Below, piece after piece: positions 45,547 to 55,570 of a DNA stretch of 64,000 nt. Source of the DNA: Puniceibacterium sediminis (lineage in GTDB: Bacteria; Pseudomonadota; Alphaproteobacteria; Rhodobacterales; Rhodobacteraceae). The stretch spans positions 100,609-164,608 of the forward strand of contig NZ_FZNN01000010.1 of assembly GCF_900188035.1 (NCBI RefSeq). The letters run 5' to 3'. Position numbers and translations under genes: made by a program. Position 1 is the first letter of the stretch, and every line of letters starts with the position of its first letter. A model generated the notes under the pieces. That model did no database searches and was not told the origin of the DNA. It worked only from the letters and a program-made list of their open reading frames with translations.

Positions 45547-47168
45547 GCGATCCCATCCTTTCGATTGAGCAGCTCACCATTGACCTACCTGCAGGCGCGG
45601 ACCGGCCGCACGCTGTCGAGGAGGTCAGCTTTGACCTAAACAAGGGCGAAGTCCTGTGTGTCGTCGGCGAAAGCGGGTCGGGCAAATCCATGACCGCCAA
45701 TGCGCTGATGGGTCTGCTGCCGGACGGCGTGACCGTGGGCAACGGGCGGGCGGTGTTTGACGGCACCGACGTGCTGACCCTGAGCGAAGTACAGAAACAG
45801 GCGCTGCGCGGCGCGCGGATCGGCATGATCTTTCAGGAGCCGATGACGGCGCTTAATCCGCTGATGCGGATCGGCGACCAGATTTCCGAGGTCTTTGCCG
45901 CCCACAACCTGTACAGTAAATCCGAACGCCGCGCCCGCGCGCTGGCGTTGGTCAAGGAGGTCGGCCTGCCCGACCCGGAAAAGATCATCCGCGCCTATCC
46001 CTTTCAACTCTCCGGCGGGCAGCGGCAGCGTGCCATGATCGCCATGGCACTGGCACTTGAGCCGGAAATCCTGATTGCGGACGAGCCGACAACGGCGCTG
46101 GATGTGACCACCCAGGCACAGATCCTGCGACTGATCCTTGCTCTTCGTGACAAGCACGGCATGGCAGTGATGTTCATCACCCATGACTTTGGCGTCGTGG
46201 CCGAGATTGCCGACAGGGTGATCGTCATGCGCCATGGCCGCATTGTTGAGGCGGGTGTGGCCAAGCGCGTACTTGAGGCGCCGCAGCATGAATACACCCG
46301 CGCCCTGCTGGACGCGATCCCAACTGGAACCGTGCCGGATCTGGCGACCGTCAACACAGCCCCCGCGCTTGAAATTCAGCACCTGAACAAGATCTATCGC
46401 ACTGGCGGCGGTCCCTTTCGTGCAGCACGCGAAGTGCGCGCGGTGAATGACGTCTCGCTCACCATCGCCAAGGGCGAAGTCCTGGGGTTGGTCGGTGAAT
46501 CCGGGTCCGGGAAATCCACTCTTGGCCGGGCGGTTGTGCGTCTGGTGACGCCGGATTCGGGTAAGGTCCTGATCGGCGGCGTAGACCTTGCCGCACTGGA
46601 CGAACGTGAATTGCGCAAGCAGCGGCATCGCGTGCAGATGGTGTTTCAGGACCCCTATGCCTCGCTCAATCCCCGCCACCGCATCGTGCGCTCACTTTCC
46701 GACGGGCCGATCGCCAAGGGCGTACCGAAAAGGCAGGCACATAAACGAGCGCTAGAACTACTCGAGATTGTCGGGTTGGGCGCGGATGCCGCGACGCGGT
46801 TCCCGCACGAATTCTCTGGCGGGCAACGGCAGCGCATCGGCATTGCCCGTGCCCTGGCGATGGACCCCGAACTGATTATCGCAGACGAGGCTGTCTCGGC
46901 GCTGGATGTGTCAATTCAGGCGCAGGTTCTGGAATTACTGGCGGATCTGCGGCGCAAGATGGGTCTGTCGATCCTGTTCATCACCCATGATCTTCGCGTC
47001 GCAGCGCAGGTCTGTGACCGTATTGCTGTGATGCAACACGGGCGACTGGTCGAAGTCGGCCCGGTGCGCGAGGTGTTTCACGCCCCGAAAGAGGCCTACA
47101 CCCGTGAATTGCTGGCTGCGGTTCCCGGGGCCGGATGGGCCGTCGATAAAGAGGACGCCATCGCATGA
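45543..47168 (+). CDS. ABC transporter ATP-binding protein, two fused domains (DppD-DppF type)
   Basis: 541-aa tandem ATPase. Domain 1 (about 1-260): Walker [15 protein letters not shown], signature [15 protein letters not shown], Walker [14 protein letters not shown]. Domain 2 (about 275-535): [41 protein letters not shown]. Both nucleotide sites look complete. The ATG at 45543 overlaps the DppC stop; longer open frames upstream run through the permease. Confidence 0.93.
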   Translation: MSDPILSIEQLTIDLPAGADRPHAVEEVSFDLNKGEVLCVVGESGSGKSMTANALMGLLPDGVTVGNGRAVFDGTDVLTLSEVQKQALRGARIGMIFQEPMTALNPLMRIGDQISEVFAAHNLYSKSERRARALALVKEVGLPDPEKIIRAYPFQLSGGQRQRAMIAMALALEPEILIADEPTTALDVTTQAQILRLILALRDKHGMAVMFITHDFGVVAEIADRVIVMRHGRIVEAGVAKRVLEAPQHEYTRALLDAIPTGTVPDLATVNTAPALEIQHLNKIYRTGGGPFRAAREVRAVNDVSLTIAKGEVLGLVGESGSGKSTLGRAVVRLVTPDSGKVLIGGVDLAALDERELRKQRHRVQMVFQDPYASLNPRHRIVRSLSDGPIAKGVPKRQAHKRALELLEIVGLGADAATRFPHEFSGGQRQRIGIARALAMDPELIIADEAVSALDVSIQAQVLELLADLRRKMGLSILFITHDLRVAAQVCDRIAVMQHGRLVEVGPVREVFHAPKEAYTRELLAAVPGAGWAVDKEDAIA

Positions 47169-48073
47169 GCCAGAAGCAGTGGACCGGCGTTCTGGCCTGC
47201 CGGGTTCTGGACCTGCGCGATTTATATGGTGCCGTATTTGCCGACGTTGCGCCCCAGATCACGCTTTTGACACCCGAAGAGGTGACAAACCCTGAATCTG
47301 TTGATTTCGTACTGAGCTGGGCACCGCCAAAGGACGCCTTTACCCCCTACCCCAACCTGCGCGGCATCTTTTCCATCGCTGCCGGTATGGATGCGATCAT
47401 GGCCTGCCCGTCGCGGCCCAAGGACGTGCCGGTGTTCCGGGTCGAGGATCCGGATCAGGCGGCGCAGATGGCAGGCTTTGCCGCGTTTCACATCATTTGG
47501 CATCACCGCAAGATGCGGCAATACTTGGAGGACCAGACGCACGAAATCTGGAACCGTCCGAACTCGGGCCGCTCTCCTGCAAAGGTCCGCGTCGGTGTGA
47601 TGGGCTTTGGCTTCATGGGCCGCGCAGTGGCACGCGGTGCGGCGGCCTTGGGATATTCCGTGGCCACCCTGTCGCGCAGCATGCCAGCAGAGCCAGAGGC
47701 CGGAATGGTGCATTTCGTGGATGCGGATCGTTCGGATTTTCTTGCGCGCACGGATATTCTGGTGAACGTGCTGCCGATGACACCCGCGACCAAGGGCCTC
47801 TTCGATGCGGACCTGTTCAGCGCCCTGCCCAACGGGGCCGCGTTTATCCATCTGGGTCGTGGTCGACAACTGGATGATGCTGCCCTGCTCGCCGCTCTGG
47901 ATTCAGGGCAGCTTTCTGGGGCATCTTTGGACGTGTTTGCACCCGAACCTTTGCTCCCGGGTCATCCGTTCTGGTCGCACCCCAAGATTTTTGTGACCCC
48001 TCACACGGCAAGTGAGGCAGAACCAACTGCGGTCGCGGCCAATGTGGTGAAACATCTCTCCGCTATGGGCTGA
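47165..48073 (+). CDS. D-2-hydroxyacid dehydrogenase, GhrA-like (glyoxylate/hydroxypyruvate reductase)
   Basis: 302-aa NAD(P)-dependent dehydrogenase. The dinucleotide loop is GVMGFGFMGRAVARGA; NVLPMTPATKGLFD and the catalytic-domain HLGRGRQLDDAAL carry family-typical residues, and the C-terminal PHTASEAEP carries the active-site His. The opening resembles GhrA more than SerA. Translational overlap with the ATPase places it in the transporter operon, pointing to an imported hydroxy acid or its keto product. Confidence 0.85.
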   Translation: MSQKQWTGVLACRVLDLRDLYGAVFADVAPQITLLTPEEVTNPESVDFVLSWAPPKDAFTPYPNLRGIFSIAAGMDAIMACPSRPKDVPVFRVEDPDQAAQMAGFAAFHIIWHHRKMRQYLEDQTHEIWNRPNSGRSPAKVRVGVMGFGFMGRAVARGAAALGYSVATLSRSMPAEPEAGMVHFVDADRSDFLARTDILVNVLPMTPATKGLFDADLFSALPNGAAFIHLGRGRQLDDAALLAALDSGQLSGASLDVFAPEPLLPGHPFWSHPKIFVTPHTASEAEPTAVAANVVKHLSAMG

Positions 48074-48138
48074 ACCTGCCCCGGAACAAAGCCAGCCTTG
48101 GTCTGGGGCTGATCTCTCTTGCTTTACGTGCCTAAAAT

Positions 48139-49038
48139 TCAGACTTGCCCTCCACCCGAAATCTCTCGGCGCAGCCAGTCGCGAAAGGCCAGCGTCGCTG
48201 GGGACAAACGGTCGTGCGGCTGGGTGACAAGCGCATATTGGCCAAAGGGAAAGGCGCTTGCCCCAAAGGGACGGACCAAAGCCCCCGTGGCAACAGAGCC
48301 GCCACCCAAGAAACCATCGTCGATCGCAAACCCCGCCCCACCCCGCGCCAGAGCCAGGGCATCCTGCGTGTTGGACGCATAGACGTGGCGGCGCGCCGAG
48401 ACCTGCTCGGCCCCCATGGCGGCAAACCAGCGCGCCCAGATTGTCCCGCCATCCTCGTGAATGAGGGTCACATTACGCAGATGGCCCGGGGACATTGTGT
48501 CCACCCCCGCCGTCAGGGACGGCGCACAGACCGGAAACATCTCAAGAGCGACCAGTGTTTCGACCTGCATCCCCGGAAAGTCGACCTGATTGAACACGAC
48601 CGCCGCATCGACCCGTGGCAGCCCCGTTGCGATCTCCGCAGGAAGGCTGCTCAGCTTCAGGGTCAGGTCCGGGAAAAGATCGAGGAACCTCGGCAAGCGC
48701 GGCACCAGCCATTGCGCGGCAAAGGCCCGAGGGGCCGCAACGGAAAGGCTGGCGGAAAATGCATCCTCGCCCAGTTGCAGGGTTGTCGCGGCGATATCGT
48801 CCAACGCCCGGCGCACCGTGTCGTGCAGACGCTTGCCCTGCGCAGTTAGGACCAGTTTGCGCCGGTTCGCCTCGAACAATGGCTGGCCAAGGGCTGCCTC
48901 AATCGCGCGGACCTGATGGCTGATCGCGCTTTGGGTGATGTGCAACTCTTCGCCCGCACGGCGCATATTGAGGTGACGCGCTGCGGCCTCAAAGCCTTGC
49001 AATGCGTTAAGCGGGACATGTCTGGGCAGCGTGGGCAT
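48139..49038 (-). CDS. LysR-type regulator, GcvA-like
   Basis: 299-aa LysR regulator. The opening PRHVPLNALQGFEAAARHLN and HITQSAISHQVRAIEAALG are typical of the GcvA group. The effector domain spans about residues 92-295. The ATG at 49038 gives the family N-terminus; an upstream start adds 15 residues without homology. Divergent from the desaturase gene across about 100 bp; convergent with the dehydrogenase. Confidence 0.87.
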   Translation of the reverse strand: MPTLPRHVPLNALQGFEAAARHLNMRRAGEELHITQSAISHQVRAIEAALGQPLFEANRRKLVLTAQGKRLHDTVRRALDDIAATTLQLGEDAFSASLSVAAPRAFAAQWLVPRLPRFLDLFPDLTLKLSSLPAEIATGLPRVDAAVVFNQVDFPGMQVETLVALEMFPVCAPSLTAGVDTMSPGHLRNVTLIHEDGGTIWARWFAAMGAEQVSARRHVYASNTQDALALARGGAGFAIDDGFLGGGSVATGALVRPFGASAFPFGQYALVTQPHDRLSPATLAFRDWLRREISGGGQV

Positions 49039-49140
49039 GATGTTCCTGAAACCTGCCTCATCAAAGCGATGAGATATTCGCATTTTACATCACTTTATTT
49101 GACGCGCACCCTGCCCGAAACCCCTACTGCGAGGATTCTC

Positions 49141-50124
49141 ATGGATGCTGCCTTCTCCCGTCGTCGTCTGATCGCGCCTGATCGCCTCCGCACCCTGATG
49201 CAGCGTTCGGATTTGCGCGGTACGCTGCAACTGAGCAGCCATCTGGGTGCGATTGCCATCACGGGGAGCCTGCTTTGGGCCACATGGGGCAGTTTTTGGG
49301 CGGTGCCGTTATTCATGGCACACGGGGTGCTGATCAATTTCCTTTACGCGGGCCAACACGAGCTGAGCCACGGCACGGTCTTCGCAACCAAGGGCATCAA
49401 CGTGCTTTTCGGGCGGATATTCGGGTTCCTGCTGATCTATCCGCGCGACTTCGACAAGATCCAGCACTGGGCGCATCACCAGCACACGCAGAACTGGGAA
49501 AAGGACGGCGAACTGATCCGCGAACCCTATACTCTACAGTCTTACCTGCTGTGGTTCTGGGGGCTGACCTACTGGCAGACACGGGTGACACGGATCCTCC
49601 GGTTCTGCCGCGGCGTGGTGATCGAACCCTATATCCGCCCCTCAGAAAATGCGCTGGTGATCCGCGAGGCGCGCATTCACGCGGCCCTTTATGCGCTGAT
49701 CGCTGTCATATCCTTGTGGACGGGCAGTTGGGCGGCGGTGATGCTGTGGCTCGCGCCGATGGTGGTGATGAAGCCGGTGCACCAGCTGCAGAACACGATT
49801 GAGCATCTGGGGTTAAGCCACAAGGACGACATCCTTGAAAACACCCGCTCGACACGCACCAATGCGCTGATGCGCTGGCTTTGCTGGCAGATGCCCTATC
49901 ACACGGCGCACCACACTTTTCCCAGCGTGCCCTTCTGGCAGCTGTGGCAACTGGACGCCGCGATGCGCGAATCCGGGGCAAAGCCACATCAGATGGGTTG
50001 GTTCGAGTTCCAGATCGAGGTGATCCGCAAGCTGAGCGCACGTTCCGAAGATGAATACCCATATGATGAGGTCTGGATCGTACCGCGCGGCGATGGTCGG
50101 ACCACCCGGGTCGAAGCGGCATGA
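49141..50124 (+). CDS. Fatty acid desaturase-family membrane protein
   Basis: 327-aa integral membrane di-iron protein. Three histidine boxes are in order: GQHELSH (about residue 61), HWAHHQHTQ (about 110) and PYHTAHHTF (about 258), with hydrophobic segments between. It could be a desaturase or hydroxylase of a lipid or an alkane-like substrate. The ATG at 49141 is chosen since upstream open frame crosses the LysR gene. It overlaps the TIM-barrel gene by 4 bp, so the pair is co-translated. Confidence 0.85.
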   Translation: MDAAFSRRRLIAPDRLRTLMQRSDLRGTLQLSSHLGAIAITGSLLWATWGSFWAVPLFMAHGVLINFLYAGQHELSHGTVFATKGINVLFGRIFGFLLIYPRDFDKIQHWAHHQHTQNWEKDGELIREPYTLQSYLLWFWGLTYWQTRVTRILRFCRGVVIEPYIRPSENALVIREARIHAALYALIAVISLWTGSWAAVMLWLAPMVVMKPVHQLQNTIEHLGLSHKDDILENTRSTRTNALMRWLCWQMPYHTAHHTFPSVPFWQLWQLDAAMRESGAKPHQMGWFEFQIEVIRKLSARSEDEYPYDEVWIVPRGDGRTTRVEAA

Positions 50125-50963
50125 GGCGGCTACGCGTCTTTCAGTCGCTCTGGTCAATGCAGCCTCACGACGCCACCGGGGAGAAATTGCCGCTGGACCG
50201 CGTGGCGGGGATGGTGGCGGATGCGGGTTATGCCGGACTTGCCATCGACCTTGGCGCTGCGGATGTAGCCATCGCGCATGAGGTCCGCCCGTATCTGGAG
50301 CGTGAGGGTCTGACACCACTGATCGTGGCCTTTCCCCGGTCGGTCGAGTCGCTTCGCGAAACGCTGATCATGGCCAAGGATTTCGGATCGCCCTACGTCA
50401 ACGTGGTCGGCCAGGTCTTTCCCCTGACGGTCGAAGGAGCGATCCCGGTGATCCGCAAGTGGATCGAGATGTCTGACCAGATCGGCATGCCGGTGCAGTT
50501 CGAAACCCATCGAAACTGCATCACCAACGACCTCTTTTCCACCCTCTCGCTGCTGGATGCCATCCCAGAAATGCGGCTGGCGGCGGATCTTTCGCACTAC
50601 CTTGTAGACCGTGAATTCAAACTGCCGCTAGCGGCGTGGGAGCGTGGATTACTGTCGCGCTGTCTGGCGCGATCTGATAGTTTTCAGGGCCGCGTTTCAG
50701 GCCGTCAGCAGATCCAGCTGCAGATTGACTTTCCCCAGCATGCGCCGTGGGTCGCGCTGTTCCATTCGCTCTGGGAAGAAGGCTTTGCCGACTGGCGCAC
50801 CCGCAATCAGACTGGTGATATGGTGTTCCTATGCGAACTTGGGCCACCGGAATATGCGATGACCGGCCCGGACGGGCGCGAGATGTCGAACCGCTGGGAC
50901 GAAGCATTGGTGCTGAAGAGCGTGGCCGAAGAAATTTGGGCCGAGCTTGGCGGTGACAGTTAA
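50121..50963 (+). CDS. Sugar phosphate isomerase/epimerase-like TIM-barrel protein
   Basis: 280-aa protein of the xylose isomerase-like TIM-barrel (AP_endonuc_2) superfamily. Metal-site candidates are FETHRNCITND, LAADLSHYLVDRE and QIDFPQHAPW. Substrate unknown; members epimerise inositol or sugar derivatives. The 4-bp overlap with a desaturase-family gene is unexpected for a sugar enzyme and hints at a shared substrate. Confidence 0.8.
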   Translation: MRRLRVFQSLWSMQPHDATGEKLPLDRVAGMVADAGYAGLAIDLGAADVAIAHEVRPYLEREGLTPLIVAFPRSVESLRETLIMAKDFGSPYVNVVGQVFPLTVEGAIPVIRKWIEMSDQIGMPVQFETHRNCITNDLFSTLSLLDAIPEMRLAADLSHYLVDREFKLPLAAWERGLLSRCLARSDSFQGRVSGRQQIQLQIDFPQHAPWVALFHSLWEEGFADWRTRNQTGDMVFLCELGPPEYAMTGPDGREMSNRWDEALVLKSVAEEIWAELGGDS

Positions 50964-51015
50964 ATTGCTGGCCGCTGCGCACCGTACCTGATCCCTGCCA
51001 GCGTCCAAGCAGGTC

Positions 51016-51790
51016 TCAGTAAGCAGCGCGGTAGATTTCTTCGATATCCTCGACCGATAGATCCACCGGATTCCAGTCAAGCAGACGGCGTATGGCGTGG
51101 GCATCCTGCGCCATGTGCACCAGATCATCCTCGGGCACATTATGGGCGCGCAGCCGCATGTCGAGGCCCAAGGCTTCACAAAAACTGCGCGCGCCCGATA
51201 GAATCGTTTCCTGGTCACCCGACTGGAACCCAAGCGCCGCACAGACCTGAGCGGTCTTGGACGCCGTCGCCCCGGCATTCACCGCCAGAACATGTGGAAA
51301 GATCAGCGCGTTCGCGATCCCGTGCGGCAGCTTGTGACGTGTGCCCAGCGGATAGGCGATGGCATGATCGGCAGTGGTGAACACCGGCCCCAAACAGATC
51401 CCGCCATAGAAGGCCACAAGCGAAAGCCCGGCCCGCGCCTCGGTATCCGCGCCGTCATCCACAGCGCGTTTCAGATAGCGCCCGACCAGTTCGATCCCCT
51501 GTAGGGCGTAGGCGTCGATGATCACCAGATCGGAAAGCATGTGACGGCTTTCGGTATGCAATCTTTGACCGGCTTACGGGATCGGTGATCAACGCCCGCG
51601 TGGCGACCTCGGAGCCGGTGCCTGCGGTGGTGGGGAACTGCACCAGACCGACGCCGTGCGGCGGTGCACGGTGTGGGCCGCTGATCTCGGACAGAGGCAA
51701 ATCATGCCCGACCATCACGGCCACAAGCTTGGCCAGATCCAAGGCCGAACCGCCGCCGAAGCCAATGATCAGATCCGCGCGGCCCCAGTG
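51016..51790 (-). pseudogene. Broken iron-containing alcohol dehydrogenase
   Basis: C-terminal part (51016-51561) reads SRHMLSDLVIIDAYALQGIE, PLGTRHKLPHGIANALIFPH (metal His) and ends normally. The N-terminal part lies in another frame (about 51580-51790): ADLIIGFGGGSALDLAKLVA and FPTTAGTGSEVATRALITDP. The frame changes near 51565. Between LSDLVIID and AYALQG the stretch expected in this family (VPP..TAATGIDAL..) is absent, so an internal deletion is likely, and the first ~90 residues are also missing. Not functional. Confidence 0.85.
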
Positions 51791-51802
51791 CCGAACTGCT
51801 CG

Positions 51803-52506
51803 ATGACCCGATCCGCCTATGTCGCCGTCGTCACTTGGTTCAACGAAGACGAGACCATGAACTACGCTGCCATTCGTGCGCAGGTTCGTTGGCAAGTCGC
51901 CGCTGGAAACAACATCATGTGCGAAGGGACCAACGGGGACTTTTCCGCGTGACACATGGGGAAAAGATCCAACTGCCTGAGGAGGTGGTGCACGAGGTCG
52001 CAGGCCAGGTGAAGGTGATCGTCAACGCGGGCTGCCCGGCGCGCACTCAGAACCACATCGACCCTGAAACCGCCCGTGTACTGGCCCAACACCTCAACAT
52101 CGCAGGCATCAAGGATTCTGGCGGTTCGACTGAAACGGTATCAGAGTATCTCAGGGTCGCCGAAGAGGTCGGCGGATCTGTGGTCTACTGCGCCCCGGAT
52201 CATCTGGTCCACTGGAGTCTGCAACAGGGCTGCGCCGGTGTGATCTCGGGGTTGGGCAACGTTGCACCTCAGGTGCTTGCCGCGATCATGGATGGTTTAA
52301 ACAAAGGCGATACTGCCGTCGCCGATGTAGCCCAGTTGGTATTCGCCGGGTTGCGCAAGGATCTTTATGCACTGGGGTTCCCCCCTGCCATGGTGAAACG
52401 CGCGCTTTACATGATGGATCCATCTGTTGGCCTGTCACGTCAGCCTGCACTGATGCCCGATGCCGCACAGGATGCCGCCATCCTGGAAAAACACAGCCTG
52501 ACCTGA
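51803..52506 (+). pseudogene. Broken dihydrodipicolinate synthase-family lyase
   Basis: ATG at 51803 starts MTRSAYVAVVTWFNEDE, reading to ..CEGTNGDFSA then a TGA at 51950-51952; shifted by one frame the sequence continues VTHGEKIQLPEEVV and runs to 52506. About 90 residues are missing between VIVNAGCPA and RTQNHIDPETARVLA, including the segment holding the conserved YxxP; the Schiff-base Lys remains in IAGIKDSGG. One frameshift plus one internal deletion. The intact gene probably worked with the PdxA- and DUF1537-type neighbours. Confidence 0.85.
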
Positions 52507-52522
52507 AACCAAGGATAAAGCC

Positions 52523-53486
52523 ATGAAAAGCAAACTCATTGTCCTCACCATGGGGGATCCGTGAGGTGTCGGGGCTGAGGTCACAGTCAAGGCCATAGCC
52601 TCGCTTCCGCCCGAGGCCCGCTCCGGCTACGCGGTGATCGGCGATGCCGACACCCTGGCGCGCGCGATAGCAGCCGCAGGCGTGGATTTGACACTGGGCG
52701 ATGGGCCGGGTGCCCTTCGGGTTGTGCACGTACCGGTCGACGGGCTTCCTGGCCGGTTCGGTGTGCTGTCCGACGCCTGCGGCGAGGGCTGTTTCCGCTT
52801 TATCGACACTGCGCTGAAGATGTCTACGGGCGGAAAGGCCGCGGGGATCGTAACCGCCCCGATCAACAAGGAAGCGCTGAATTCTGCCGGACACCATTAT
52901 GACGGGCACACGGGGATGCTCGCACATCTGACGGGATGTTTCGCATCCTGGATGCTGCTGGACTCCGATACGCTGAACGTCATCCATGTCTCAACACATG
53001 TTTCCCTGAAGGACGCCTCACCCACGCCACGCCCCAGAGGGTGGCCGAGACGATCCACGTCGGCCATCGGCCGTTCCAGCGCATGGGTGTGGCAAACCCG
53101 CGTATCGCCGTGGCCGGAATCACGCCTACACTGCGGGGAAAACGGGCTGTTCGGACGTGAGGATGACCTACAGGTCCTCCCGGGCGCAAAAATGGCCCCG
53201 GCCGAAGGGATAGACGGAGTCGGTGCAATCGGCGGATACGGATTACTATCGGGCCAACCGTGGGGATTTCGATCTGGTCGTGGCCCAGTATCACGATCAA
53301 GGGCATATTCCGAACAAGCTGATCGCGTTTGATACCGCTGTGACTGTCTCGCTCGGCTTGCCGATCGACCGTTCTTCGGTGGATCATGGCACAGCCTTCG
53401 ATATCGCGGGTATGGGTCGGGCGAACCACGTCAACATACTGTCCTCGCTGGTTTATGCCGGGAAGTTGCGCGCCGAGCGGTTTTGA
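52523..53486 (+). pseudogene. Broken PdxA-family dehydrogenase
   Basis: Family start MKSKLIVLTMGDP is followed by an in-frame TGA at 52562-52564 where GDPAGVGPE is normal, then GVGAEVTVKAIASLPPEARS continues in the same frame. GIVTAPINKEALNSAGHHYD GHTGML (metal His) is intact, then frameshifts occur near 53010 and 53200; the C-terminal [18 protein letters not shown] and [10 protein letters not shown] are in another frame. PdxA2-type enzymes act with DUF1537 kinases on four-carbon acid sugars such as threonate and erythronate; the DUF1537 gene at 55.6 kb fits this. Confidence 0.87.
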
Positions 53487-53569
53487 GCGGGATCGCCGCA
53501 TCCGTCCGGGCGAAGCATTGCGTCCGAACAACCGGCATAGGTTTTCCAACTTTTCCAGCCTGCCTCGCC

Positions 53570-54721
53570 AACCGGTATCGAGCCGGACATGTTTGATCGC
53601 GCGGCGGTGGTAGGTGTAGGCAAGGTGAAGACAGCCATCCCGCGCTTCGATCAGCCAAGGATATGAAAGTTCACGGTTTTGCCCGTCAACCGAGTTATTG
53701 CTGAGACAGGCGCCGACTCCGTCTTCGATCAGAAACCGCTCTGGAAAAGTTCTGCCGCCATCCGCCGACAGACATAGTGCGACAGGAGCGCGCAGCACGC
53801 CCCAGACAGGCAAGCCCCCTCCCGCTGGATCGGCGTCTGGCCGAGTGTCGTCCTCGCCCAACTCATCATAAAGGGACGCGCGGCGGGCGTCGGACATCGC
53901 GGCATTCACAGGGTACATATCATCGCGATCTCGCCACTCGCGAGACGGATCGCCGCAACTGATGAATTGTTGTTGGGCACATCCGTCGCTGCGCGCGCAG
54001 TCCAGATCAAACCGCCATCAACGCTTTCAGAGCGGTGGACGTGATCTGCCTGACGACGGCGGTAAAAAGCGGCCAGCGATCCATCCAGCGCGACCGGGCA
54101 CATGTGAACCGACCCGACGCACCCCGAAATCTCTTCATAAGCCCATATATTACCGTAGCCTTTTGACCCTCCGATGGCCGCGACGTTCTGGCTTCCCGTC
54201 CATTTCTGACTGGGGCGCTGCACGCAGCGAAAGATAGGCAAGAGCCATCGAGCATCGCCCAGAACCTGTAACGGTGCGCGGATAAAGCATCCACGGGACA
54301 GGTCGAGATATTTTCCCGCCTCTGCCGATAGTTTGGTGCCATCGCGGTTCACTTTGGCCATGCGGATACGCCATTCGTCCTGATTTCCGGCAGGCTGCGA
54401 GGTGTGCAAAAGCAAAAGCCTGCCATCGGGTGCAGCGGACAGAACCGGATTCTGTTCCGAGTGATCCGGGTCATGGCTAAGTGTCGCCACAGCCCCCCAT
54501 TCCCCGCCCCCCGGGAGAAACACAGATGCACGGATGGCAATGTCAGACTTGCCTTCAAGCGAACCGCCGAACCAGGCACAGTTGATCACCCCATCTTCGC
54601 ATTCGTGCAGAAAGGCGGCGTGGTTCTGGATCATTGGCGACGGCAGGTAGGCTTCTGTCCGTCCCGCCTAAACTTCGGGCAACCGCCCTGTCATGGCTTG
54701 TTCGATCTCATCAACGCGCAT
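53570..54721 (-). pseudogene. Broken sialidase-like (BNR-repeat) protein
   Basis: ATG at 54721 reads MRVDEIEQAMTGRLPEV, then an in-frame TAG (54668-54670), then AGRTEAYLPSPMIQNHAAFL and on through CAWFGGSLEGKSDIAI, SHDPDHSEQNPVL and SVDGGLIWTARAATDVPNNN. Near 53910 the frame shifts into NAAMSDARRASLYDEL and LSYPWLIEARDGCLHLAYTY, and the end is unclear near 53580. Asp-box-like motifs identify the sialidase/BNR superfamily of beta-propellers; many such proteins in sugar-acid loci have no proven sialidase activity. Confidence 0.82.
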
Positions 54722-54802
54722 GCAATTACCCCCTTATCGTCAGGAAAGTTATGCCAAGCCCGTTAAATTGATCAAACAATTTGTCATCCTGTAATGCAGT
54801 TG

Positions 54803-55526
54803 CTATTCCGGCATCCGCAGATCAATAAACCCACCGCCGAACAGCCTGTCGCGCGAATGCTCGAGATGGGCCAACATCAGCGCCGATGACTTTTCCGGAT
54901 CGCGCGCCGCGATGGCGGCGTGGATGGCGCAGTGTTCATTGAATAAGCCCTGCAAGCCTTTGGCTCCATCGCTCATTAAAGACTGTCCGTGCAGCTTCAT
55001 GCCGACATAGATATGTTCCCGCAGGGCACGAAGGGTCGCTTCAAAATACTGGTTATTGGCCGCCTTGGTGATCGCAAGGTGAAAGGCGAAATCCGCATCC
55101 TCGCGGTGGGTCATCGATCCGGCCGCATCGCGCATCAGGTCCAGCGCCTTGGCAATTTCGGCAAGGGCGATTGCATTGTGCCGTTACGCGGCCAGACGTG
55201 CCGCTTTTGTCTCAAAAGTTTCCGCGAATTCGTAGCACCGTTGTATGTCAGCCAGAGTTTCAACCCAAGCAAAGCCGACGGGTGCATTCACGGGAATGCG
55301 CACATAACTGCCGACCCCTTGACGCGAAAAGATCAGACCTTCTTCGCGCGGTCGGTAAAGAGCGGCGCGCAGAACCGGACGTGAAACACCTAGTTCCCGG
55401 GACGGGGCATTTTCGGGGGGGCAGTTTCTGGTTCGTCGAATGTTCCCCGTTCGAGATACGGGTGAGCAGGGTATGATAGACGCGGTCGGCAAGCGACGTG
55501 CGCGGCCTGGCCTTTTCCTCTTTCAT
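54803..55526 (-). pseudogene. Broken GntR-family regulator (FCD type)
   Basis: Opening SLADRVYHTLLTRISNGEH is followed by a frameshift near 55420 into SRELGVSRPVLRAAL (HTH recognition helix) and EGLIFSRQGVGSYVRIPV; an in-frame TAA at 55184-55186 then separates ETKAARLAA from the FCD domain (FHLAITKAANNQYFEATLRA, FNEHCAIHAAIAARDPEKSS). Probably the former local regulator of kdgD-DUF1537 and the sialidase-like gene. Confidence 0.85.
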
Positions 55527-55570
55527 GGCGCGTCTCCCCTTTGAAAATGGTACTACCGTGAAATGCCGCT

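Noticed and set aside
48074..48138. Terminator between the GhrA-like and LysR genes
   Set aside because: GCCCC/GGGGC arms can pair near 48078-48110, but the stem has several mismatches and no T-run, so support is too weak to list.
52980..53918. 312-codon minus-strand open frame combining sialidase-like sequence and PdxA antisense
   Set aside because: Its first half is the shifted C-terminal part of the sialidase remnant and its second half is antisense to the PdxA remnant; not a real single gene.
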